Below, one piece after another: positions 55,226 through 64,000 of a stretch of 64,000 nucleotides of DNA. Position 1 is the stretch's first letter. Every line of letters starts with the position of its first letter. The position numbers and the translations under genes are program-made. The stretch is from assembly GCA_037903475.1 (NCBI GenBank), contig JBAJFG010000545.1, positions 1,550,001 to 1,614,000 of the forward strand, given 5' to 3'. This DNA comes from Ancylostoma caninum (lineage: Eukaryota; Nematoda; Chromadorea; Rhabditida; Ancylostomatidae). The notes beneath the pieces are model-generated. The model saw only the letters and a program-made list of their open reading frames with translations. It was not told the DNA's origin and ran no database searches.

Positions 55226-56530
55226 CCCTACAACTCCGCTACAACAAGAGAAGAGGGTGATAGAAACGTGCTCTGCTCCTAAACCATGCCCTTTAGCGAA
55301 ATTTCTGGATACACTTGTGACTGGAAGCTACCACATTTACGAAAAGAAATTTTTCGGCATGGGTTTTGGTCAGGATACAACAAAACAATTGAGGAAAGAG
55401 TAGAAAATTAATGCATCCATGAAGTCAGGAGAATGGACGCAATGGCCACACTAGTGTTCCCACTAGTATTTATCCGCTCCACTGCTATTCATTATCCAAG
55501 CTAATTATTTATGCAACTATTTGTGCTATCCAGAAAGAATCCTCCCAGATGTTCATCGCTTTGCACAGCTGCGATGTACCAATGTGAGCGAACACGAAGT
55601 GAAGGTGGGACGAGTTGTGAATTTTTATCATTTGGATAAATATTTCCTTCTGTGAGACGTTTGGATACCTATCTTTGTCCTAACAACGAGTGATGTACCT
55701 GCGCATAAACTTCCATTGCAGATCTAATCTACTCTTGTCAGAGTGAGCTGAATTGATAGAAAATATACTTGGGTTATGGGCTTTGAGCAAATACATTAAT
55801 CCATGGGTGGAAAGAAGTTGCGGTTATGTATTCCCATTGGTCTTTATCCACTCCATTATCCATTATAATTTATTTATTATAATTTCCGTATTAGCCGGAT
55901 GAGAGCGATGTATCCGGGTGAGCGTGTTCATCAGTGAGAGGAAAAAATATTTACATACATAATTATTGTTTGCATATTGAACAAGGGCCACAGAAAAGAA
56001 GATGTTACCTTTTAGTTACTGAAGTACTACCAGGTGGGGACAAGTTCTCGCACATCGATAGTAAATTGTTTCAAAATTGCTGTTTACATGCATTCTCTTC
56101 GCTAACGTGCCAATTTCAGGATTATGTCAGGATAGAAAGACGAATTTCATGGAATTTCCACCATAAAAAGGAAAAAAAACTGGACATCTGTGAAGTGAGG
56201 GATTACTCGTCAGAGACTGGAAATTTTGGTTTGATGGATTGTCTGCATGCACACCCAACTACCAGCATGTATAAGAAGCAGACTGCTTCAAACACTCACA
56301 ACAAGATGAATTGACTCTGTCTGGTGGAAATTGTTACCGGTAAAATCCTCCAGGAAAAGTTTTCCACCGATAAATTTTACTTTACCTTGGTCAAATTCGC
56401 ACTATACTCGCGTGATTTCGCAGCGGCAACGCATTGACATGCACCTAAACAAAGAACGTGCTTGAATAGGCTTCAGTGCTGAGAATCCAATGAATTGCGG
56501 GACTTCCAAGTGGCCGACAATTGCCGAAGA
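55226..56530. other. No supported gene
   Basis: AT-rich DNA with several ATCCATTATCCA-like strings (55490-55900) that recall motifs near 5095. The frame at 55934-56314 was not recognised. Confidence 0.45.
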
Positions 56531-56722
56531 ATGGAAGACGTAAGAGTAAGAGCGAGGACGAGTAGTGCCGACGGCGAAGGCGGGGAGCAGGCCACCGGGC
56601 ACAGACCGAGCTCTCTGGGAAGCTTGAATGCCGATGAGGAGCAGGGTGGAATAGAAGAGTCTTCCGAAAAAGGCGCTGTAGATGTGACAAAACAATGGGA
56701 AGCCATGAATAAGTGCCATTGA
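56531..56722 (+). CDS. Unrecognised small acidic frame
   Basis: ATG-started, 63 codons: MEDVRVRARTSSADGEGGEQ, then SSLGSLNADEEQGGIEESSE, then KGAVDVTKQWEAMNKCH. Low-complexity acidic composition is common in real exons. The reverse strand is open in all three frames with hydrophobic, Leu/Ser/Phe-rich translations, which I take as the shadow. Confidence 0.32.
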   Translation: MEDVRVRARTSSADGEGGEQATGHRPSSLGSLNADEEQGGIEESSEKGAVDVTKQWEAMNKCH

Positions 56723-58169
56723 AGGGTACACTTCTCAGAAAAGAAACAAAAGAAGAATTGGGAAATAAGAGAAGGAAGAGATGAAAGATGAGGTTTCTTT
56801 TCAGGCAGAGAGAACAAAAAAGCAGTAACAAATCAAAACAATTAAACTACACAAAGCTGTAGACAACAAGGGAAAGACTAGCACATTCATATGATAAATA
56901 GTTTTTGACAATTTATTTTATTTGAATAAACAGTTAAATGAATAAACTGAGAAGACAGTTAATAAATTTGAGTGATTAGACTCCAGTATGTCTACAACTC
57001 TAAAGCTGAGAAGAGCAAACTCTCCAGAATAACTAAGCGATAAATGACAGACACTGAAACATTCTAGGAATGCTCCTGCATATGCTTCTCTATCCCAAAA
57101 TTTTGCACAACTCAGAAATCGAGGCAATCCCAAGAGAAATGGAGGATAAGGCCATTTGATGAAGTTCGGCTTCTTTTAGTGATGTAAGGAGTTTTCCTTT
57201 ATAGGTCAGAGAAATTTTAGCGGACAAAGGCAAGCTCATTAAGAAAACTAATCACGAGACAGGTTGACTTAAGAATTTCCTGGAAAATAACTTCTGAACG
57301 ATGGAAGATAGGGGTATCGTGAACGAAAATAGAAGCAGTTGGGGATGCAGAAAGTTTGTAAAAATACAGGATGCAGATCGAAATGAAATGTTTCCTGTTT
57401 CCGACGTACTTTCTGTTTTTTTTCCAGTGCGGCAAAAATATCTCGATGGTCCAAAACATGACCGCTGATTTTCGTTCAGATGGGGGAGAAAAACGTGTGA
57501 GCAGAATTTGTATAGGTTTAAAGGAGAAACAAGCTATGTCATCCACACAAAATTACTCCAAAATCAAAAAGAGGGACAGTAGCAGTTTTCAAGACACAGG
57601 CTTTCTACATACTACTCGTCATTCCTAAGAATTCTCCAGAATTCGGATATTCTTCGGAATTTGTTTATCTTGATTTTATTCATTTAATAACCACTAGTGT
57701 AAAAGAGAAAAAATAGTGTAGAATCACCAAAGAAGGAAATGTGTTAAAGAGAGCTTTGCTGAGAATTGGGAGTTGTATACCGTCAGATCCAGCCAAGTAG
57801 GCAAATTTCATTTCAAAAGCATTTCGACAGCAAATTAGTGAAAAAAACCCTACTAAGCTCGATAACGAGTTTTATAACGAATAGAATCAGATCGTATAAA
57901 GTTGGAATGGGTACGTACCTATAAGCTACACAAGATTCGCTCGTAGGTAACTGGACAAAGTCTCAGGAGCGGAAAGAGGCCCATGGAAGAGACGAGTACA
58001 GGTGCCCATTTGGACCTGATTTATACGTAGCGCATTTCCTCAAGAATCCGCGGAATGCTCTGAATTAGTGCTTCTGATTTAGTGTTGAACAGCTGGCCAC
58101 ATCAGTTCACGTCCATTTCCAGACCAGCGGGAAGCTTTGAAAGAAGATCAAAGACGAAAGATCCGCTAG
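56723..58169. other. No supported gene
   Basis: AT-rich DNA. Minus frames at 57217-57546 and nearby overlap each other and have no recognised domain. Confidence 0.5.
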
Positions 58170-58691
58170 GAAGCCTTTTTATCTTCCAAGCTCATCATCA
58201 AAAAGGTAGGAATTCCCCAGGAAGGCGGCCCTGTCCCGGTAACGCAAGCAATTGCAAACATCTATGGAATTGGATCACACGCGAACAATTCCTCTCCCGC
58301 AGAGTGTTATACTTCAGAAGTTCCAGAAAAAAATGACATGCCGATTGCGTCAGAGATTCTGGGGATGCAAAAACAACGCTCTCTCGAGCAGCACGGCTGC
58401 GACAAGCACTGGACAAGTGGGAGTGGTCGGACGAAGACGTGGGCGAAATGCTTTGTATGTGGCAGCGAAAATGGGTTTCTTCACTGCTATTCATGCATGG
58501 AAAGCAGCAGATCTCAGCTGAAGTGGAGCAAAATGTCACTGGTTGAAAGGACACGTGACCTTACAACAAGATACTTCAGTGGTTTGAATAGTCCTCTAAC
58601 CATGTTTGGAGCATCCTCAAAATACACTATGTTCTCTGATGCACTCAGCCCCAAAGCCGCGAAGCTCTGCCAAGGACCCATCCAGCTTTAG
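58170..58691 (+). CDS. Unrecognised frame with a CxxC-x8-CxxC motif
   Basis: 174 codons without a stop; the first ATG comes only at 58338. It reads KKVGIPQEGGPVPVTQAIAN, IYGIGSHANNSSPAECYTSE, then KTWAKCFVCGSENGFLHCYS with a fourth Cys in SCMES, and ends AAKLCQGPIQL-TAG. The four-Cys spacing resembles a zinc-binding knuckle. Codons favour purine-any-pyrimidine, as in real genes. It lies just upstream of a decayed reverse transcriptase on the same strand and may be part of that element or a separate exon. Confidence 0.38.
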   Translation, partial: EAFLSSKLIIKKVGIPQEGGPVPVTQAIANIYGIGSHANNSSPAECYTSEVPEKNDMPIASEILGMQKQRSLEQHGCDKHWTSGSGRTKTWAKCFVCGSENGFLHCYSCMESSRSQLKWSKMSLVERTRDLTTRYFSGLNSPLTMFGASSKYTMFSDALSPKAAKLCQGPIQL

Positions 58692-58789
58692 CTGTGGACC
58701 AGCCTGACCTGAAAAAAGGAAATCACTGTCACTCAAATAAATTGCAGCTTAGCTGCGATCCCTGCAGATGAGAGTGACTTCTTGTAAAT

Positions 58790-59192
58790 CTTCTTCACTG
58801 TGTGTTTGTAATAGCTTCGTCAAGAACCCCGACTTTAAAGCTTCTTCGTTCAAGACTCTACGCTACCGAAACTTGGCCTGATAACGAGAAGATCGTCATG
58901 TGAACAACGCTCCGAACAATGGAAAGATGTGTCCTGAAGAGGAGTCGATACCAGCGATGTCATTAAGACTTTCGAAGGGCCGATTTACTAGAGAAGTCGC
59001 GACTGAAAGGTTCGCTTCAGTACATGGAGCATTTGGAGCATCACCGGGCTGGCCGCTTATTTCGACGTAGCGATGATATAACGTGGAGTCTTCGCGTCAC
59101 GGAATGGCTCCCAAGAAACAAGACTAGACCACTGAGACGACCGCCGGCACGATGGATCGACTGCTTACGAGATATTTGGAACAACGATGCCT
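58790..59192 (+). pseudogene. Decayed 3' end of a non-LTR reverse transcriptase
   Basis: The plus strand reads LYATETWPDNEKIVM, LRTMERCVLKRS, then HHRAGRLFRRSDDITWSLRV and TEWLPRNKTRPLRRPPARWI, ending RDIWNNDA-TGA. These are the post-RT blocks (ETW, AGH, GRPPxRW) also seen in the intact element at 60 kb (RWAGHVMRLNDHRWTRAVSD, GRPPTRW). Several stops and frame changes are present. It is not the same subfamily. Confidence 0.82.
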
Positions 59193-59880
59193 GATTTGTT
59201 AGCTAAAATGACGCATACATACTGTTGCATGATGCAGAATATTTTTGAAAGATGGTTTAGTAAGCTTCTGGGATTCGAGACATTTTTGAGGTTCTCGCTC
59301 CTTCATTTTCGTTCACCTAGACATCGGAATTTCTCAAGCTCAGAAAGAATACGCTGAACTTGCAAACAAATAACCCTCAAGTTGCGGAAAATTGGAAGTC
59401 GCTGGTATATCTGGCAATTTTCGAAATTTCACTAACGAACAATAGATGCTCCAGTTAGTGCGAATCAATTTAGGAAATAAAATAGCCTGTGCAGCATATG
59501 GAGCCAATAATAACCAAAATTATTCTCTGCTTGCCGTGTCATTTATGATAGACATTTCCTACTTGACTTGAGCTTTGTAGGGACCTGACACTGCCATTGC
59601 ATGAGCTTGCGTTGTTCTGGAATAACATTTTAGGCCTAATTGACTTCTTGTAGAGTCATCGAACCAATGTAGCTATTTCTTGATGAGAATCATTCACGCG
59701 AAGTGTCCAAAACCTTCAGGCGCGTTTCTTACTCGGATTTTCAGAGATTAGTCTGCTACGATGTGCAGAAAGAAAAAAGCTCCCACCTGTGGCAAGTAAG
59801 CAAAGGCAACGCTTTTCCGAAATGGTCCTCAAACAGCAATTTTTACCAACTAAAAGCAGTTGGAACGAGTAAAACGCGAT
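59193..59880. other. No gene seen
   Basis: AT-rich DNA between two retroelements. Confidence 0.55.
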
Positions 59881-62735
59881 GATCACCTTGATCACCTTGA
59901 CTCCCGTTGATCTTCGGATGTACCGAGCGGGCGCCAGCAATCCTTCCATTTGTCCCTCTCGCGAGCCAGAGTTGTCCAGTGGATTCTGTCCGTTCGAGGG
60001 ACACGAAGAGCATTATATCTTTCCTTGAAGGACTTCGTAAAGAAGTCTGACCATCGGGTCGGTGGTCTTCCTGTCGTGCGCTTAACGTCCCGTGGAGTCC
60101 AGTCGCTGACGGCTCTTGTCCAACGGTGGTCGTTAAGACGCATCACGTGTCCGGCCCACCTGATCTTACTCAACTTGGCGTAAGCGGCAGCGTCCCTGAT
60201 CTTCGACTGTTCACGAAGGGTGGAACTCCGTATTCCAGCCCTCACTTGTGTGAGGCGGGTTATTCCTAGCATCACCCTCTCGATGGAGCGTTCGATGACG
60301 TTGACCGCATTCTCATCCTGCTTGCGTAACGCCCAGGTTTCCGAGGCGTACGTCAAAGCAGGGAGAACCGTTGTATTGAAGAGGTGGGCACGGAGCCTGG
60401 TGTTCTTCGTCTTCTTCACTACGTCCTCGATGCTCTTGTAGGCTCCCCAAGCCGCTCGCTTCCTCCTGCCCAGCTCTGGAGCGAGATCGTTCATCATGTT
60501 GACTTCCCGACCTAGATATACGTAGCTGGAGCATTCGGATATGGTCGTTCCGTTGAGCGAGAATGGGGCATCCGGGACCCATCCGTTCCTCATGAACATC
60601 GTCTTCGTCAGGTTCAGTTGGAGACCGATCTTTCCACACGCGTCGTCAAAGTCGGCCAGCATCCGTTCCGCTTCGCCGATAGTTGGTGTTATAAGGACGA
60701 TGTCGTCAGCGAAGCGAAGGTGGTTAAGTCGCCGGCCATCAACTTGCACTCCCATGCAATCCCATTCCAGTCTTCGCATGACGTCTTCGAGAGTGGCGCT
60801 GAATAGTTTTGGCGACACGGTCGCCTTGTCGAACCCCTCTCTTGACGTCGATAGTGATGTCGTCGTAGAATGGAGAAATCCTGGTCGTGAAGTTGCTGTA
60901 GAGCTCACGAAATATCTTGATGTACTGAGTAGGTATGCCCTGGTTGCCCAGGGCTTCGAGGACCGCCTCTGTCTCCACAGAGTCGAAGGCTTTCTTCAAA
61001 TCGATGAACGTGAGACAGAGAGGCATCTTATACTCTCGCGATACTTCAATGAGTCTAGTGACCGTGTGTATGTGATCGATCGTACTGAATCCTTTTCGAA
61101 ACCCTGCTTGCTCGCACGGCTGTCCTTCATCTAATGTCCTTTCGATCCTATTTAGAATCACTCGAGTGAAAAGCTTGTAGATGACGGACAACAGACAGAT
61201 GGGGCGATAATTGCCGATGTCCTGTGGGTCTCCCTTCTTGTACAGCAGCACGGTCCTGCTGGTCTTCCATTGGTTCGGTACCTTGCATTCCGACAGGTAC
61301 CGCGTGAAGAGCCTAGCCAAGGTGGTGATAAGAACTGGCGGTAGGTTCTTCAGATGTTCCGGTCGAATCCTGTCGGGGCCCGGTGCTGTACGATTCTTCA
61401 CCGACTTGATGGCATGTCGGACTTCGGAAGGGAGAACTGATGGGACAACGTATCCATCCTCCCTTGGGTGATATTGGGGGAGATGGACGTGGCTATCGAA
61501 GAGATCCGAGTAGAAGTCGTGGATGACCTTCTCCATTACCCGTCTTGATGAAGAAATTGTTCCTTCTGGGCGCCGGAGGGCGGTCATCTTGGTCTTACGA
61601 TTGGTGAAGTCACGGCGGGCGTTGCGAATGCTTCTTCCTGCCTCTGCGGCTTCGGCCAATACTGCTGCTCGTCTCTCTTTAAGGTCTTCTTTTATCGCTT
61701 CTCTGCACCGTTTTGCGAGCTCGGACGTCAGTTGGTAGTTGCCTGCGGCTCTCGCGACTCCGCGCTGGCGTATCAGCTCGAGGGTCTCGTAAGACAGTCG
61801 TCTTTTGGTGGATCTTGAGCCCTCGGCTCTCCTTGCGCTGTCGCAGAGATGTTGAACAAGCTGATCGTATTCTTCGTCGATGTTGTCGACAACGGCATCT
61901 TCCCAAAAGCCGGCTAACGAAGTGAAGAGATCCCAATTGATGACGGATTTGGGAGCCCTCTTCTTGAACTTCACGGCTTTCTCTCCTTTGCGCGAGAAGA
62001 AGAATCTTGCACGAAGGAGGCGATGGTCTGATCCGGTGTAGAACTTCGGTACAACACCGACGTCGGTCAGGCAGAACCTTCGATTGACGATGATGTGGTC
62101 AATTTCATTATGGTACTCTCCACCGGGTGACTCCCACGTCCACCGTAGGGAGGTTGGCTTCTGAAACTGTGAGTTACCATGGATGGTCTTCGTCGTCATG
62201 ATGAACTCAGACAGCCTCTCTCCCTGTTCGTTCCACTGTAGGCCGTGGGTACCGATGTGAAGTTCCTCAGGCGTTCTCCTAGGGCCAATCTTGGCGTTGA
62301 AGTCGCCAACAATGACCTTGTAGAAAGTGTGGTCTTCCCTGTAGAACTTCTCCAAGTCCATGTAAAAGGCCTCGATTTCTTCATCGTCGTAGCTGGATGT
62401 TGGAGCATAGGCGACGAAGATTGTCAAGGCCGGTATTGATCCACATCTTCTCAGTCGCAAACGTCCGATTCGGGTTGTTAGCTGTTCGAACGAATCGATG
62501 TTCATGGCCAAGTTCGTGTTGACGAGGACACCGACTCCACCAACTCCTCTACTGTCGCAGGTTCCAAGGAACAGTTCTTCTCCAGTGTCGAAGGTGGCGT
62601 TCAGTGGCCGGTGTCTCCTCGTCTCGGTCAGTCCGATGACGTCGTACCTGATCTTCCTGGCCTGCATCATCAAATCCTCGATAGAAGCCTCCGATGCAAG
62701 CGTGCGTGCGTTGAAGGTACAGATCGCGATGATAT
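59881..62735 (-). mobile_element. Non-LTR retrotransposon, RTE-like, nearly full length
   Basis: Minus-strand element with APE endonuclease and reverse transcriptase. The 3' end carries a short tandem tail (CAAGGTGAT repeated, 59881-59899), typical of RTE elements, in place of poly(A). The coding similarity starts at ICTFNARTLASEASIEDLM (about 62725). The 5' end could not be fixed and no target duplication was found. Confidence 0.9.
59892..62673 (-). pseudogene. APE endonuclease / reverse transcriptase, single frameshift
   Basis: The enzyme nicks DNA and copies its own RNA at the nick. Endonuclease blocks: GLTETRR (catalytic Glu), VGDFNAKIG and GSDHRLLRA. RT blocks: NYRPICLLSVIYKLFTRVIL, LTFIDLKKAFDSVE, RGVRQGD, then after the frame change SPKLFSATLEDVM and LRFADDIVLI (catalytic ADD), then SSYVYLGREV. 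The C-terminal tail has RWAGHVMRLNDHRWTRAVSD and GRPPTRWSDFF. The first ATG of the long frame is at 62673, but conserved codons lie upstream (to about 62730), so the true start is earlier. The reading frame breaks near 60818-60822, where about 2 nt seem lost between QGD and VSPK. Otherwise the ~950 codons are intact, so the copy is young. Confidence 0.93.
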
Positions 62736-62739
62736 TATT

Positions 62740-64000
62740 ACAAAAGCCATAAAAACATGGGGGAGGGGGAGGCAGACAGAGGTTCAGACGTATGAAGTAG
62801 TAGAGAAACTTAGGCGAGTACTGTCAGTGTCAACAATCTTCTGTGCCGAATGTCGAACGCATTTCAACTTCCAAGCAGGAATGGGTAGCGCCGTCACGAT
62901 GGTTTAAGACCGTCTTATTGCCCACCTTCCCCCTCCCCGTCCCCCCCCCCTTCTACCCATCTATTTACATATTGAATCACAGCAGTGCCCGTATGCATCA
63001 TTGAGGTTACCCAAGGTGAACGTGCTGACGACCCTGCTAAGTATGGGTGAATTTTTAGGGTGTTAACACATTCACTCTGGATAATCTCAATGATGCATGC
63101 AGCCCCAGGAGAGTTGTGAGACTGGCAGAAGTTTAAACGTTTTGAAACCAACATATGCTTTTCCTATAACCGAATTCTGGTTATTTTTAGTTTAGATGCA
63201 CTCAAGCATTCCTATGCAAGCTCTGTCCAGACTCCAATACATTCCTTTTGAGAACGCTCCTTACTTGAAGTACATGCTTGCTTGAGCACGACATTCAACA
63301 AACACTTGCAGTGAGGAGGACGGAAGAAAAGACGTTTGCACGGAAATTTGCAAGGCTCAAGCATGCAAATCCGAAAAACTAGGGAAAAGTCAGATGAAAA
63401 ACAAGGAAAGCGAGCCTAATTGCTCTACGTTTGGCTCTTGTTTCAACTACGCACAATGTTAGGAAAGGCGGGTAAGCTGAGAAAAAAAGAGGAATTTTAG
63501 CTAAGTGGGAAAAGGTTCTGCTATATTATTTCGTCCAGCACCTTCCTTCTTGTTCTTTTATTCCTTTCTTAAGGCTAGTTGTAGATAGCAAAAATAAATT
63601 AATGAATGCAGTAATCACAGCTGGGGAACAGAAACCGAGGTAGATGACCACATCTGATTAGCTGATGAACCTCTGAAAAAAACACACGCGCTCCTCAAAG
63701 GAAAAGCCCACTAATAGGAACATCTATGGCCTTTTTTCTGCCAGGATTCGGCAGGACTGCCATTTTTTCAGAGAGGAGCTTTTTAGGACTCCAAAAAATC
63801 CAGCATTCGCATACAATAATATTGTAATAACCTTTGGTAAGAGGAAACAAGGGAAAAAGGAAAAAAGCGTTCTCTTTACCATGAGTTTTTAACCCGGAAC
63901 TTTCTGCATCTCTGAGCAGTCTCACAATCAGTGCGGATGTAAACGAAAACGACCGTCTCTACGAATCCGACGTTGTTTACGCATCGATAGTCTGGAAGTG
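62740..64000. other. No gene seen; C-rich tract at 62921-62952
   Basis: The flank upstream of the retroelement has a pyrimidine tract (CCTTCCCCCTCCCCG and C9 or more). The rest is AT-rich without a recognised frame. Short direct echoes of CAAGCATGC-type strings occur at about 63200-63370. Confidence 0.5.

Noticed and set aside
56402..56831. Three overlapping 109-128-codon minus-strand proteins
   Set aside because: All three frames are open together with Leu/Ser/Phe-rich translations. They are the shadow of a purine-rich plus strand.

Overview
This is eukaryotic, intron-bearing, transposon-rich DNA, most likely from a strongylid nematode of the hookworm type (Ancylostoma/Necator). That assignment is an inference. 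It rests on a mariner element whose decayed transposase reads like hookworm mariners, Penelope-like (PLE) and APE-type non-LTR retroelements of styles common in these worms, TTTTCAG splice acceptors, a possible spliced-leader acceptor just ahead of a start codon, an extracellular cysteine domain typical of nematode secreted proteins, and short TTAGGC (nematode telomere motif) arrays inside one transposon family. No bacterial-style operon is present. Most of the window is non-coding or made of decayed mobile elements.

Layout. 1-1.35 kb: a 49/50-bp minisatellite of about 26 units, cut by the window edge. 2.0-4.0 kb: a decayed PLE with a GIY-YIG endonuclease fragment between two large inverted terminal-repeat arms that carry hammerhead-like motifs. 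4.5-15.4 kb: three copies of an unnamed dispersed repeat, a few coding-like fragments, otherwise AT-rich DNA. 19.2-21.1 kb: a foldback transposon with 640-bp inverted arms. 23.7-28.3 kb: three copies of a hAT-type MITE (one intact, with an 8-bp target duplication) and a decayed reverse transcriptase. 31.0-31.5 kb: an unrecognised open stretch. 35.7-37.1 and 47.0-48.0 kb: two copies of a TIR element carrying two tRNA-like modules.

The clearest host gene lies on the minus strand between about 44.3 and 38.5 kb. Exon 1 codes for a signal peptide and the start of a Ly6/activin-receptor-like cysteine domain, exon 2 continues it in phase, a third exon holds the CxC...CN end of the domain, and two 3' exons code for a C-terminal hydrophobic tail. 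Its introns hold a palindromic MITE, a complete but decayed mariner, a PLE inverted repeat and an intact tRNA-Cys(GCA) gene. Several smaller plus-strand exon candidates lie at 53.7-58.7 kb.

58.8-62.7 kb: two non-LTR retroelements, a short 3' fragment on the plus strand and a nearly full-length minus-strand element coding for APE endonuclease and reverse transcriptase, broken by one frameshift. Reading was by eye. Exon calls without a homology match are given low confidence.
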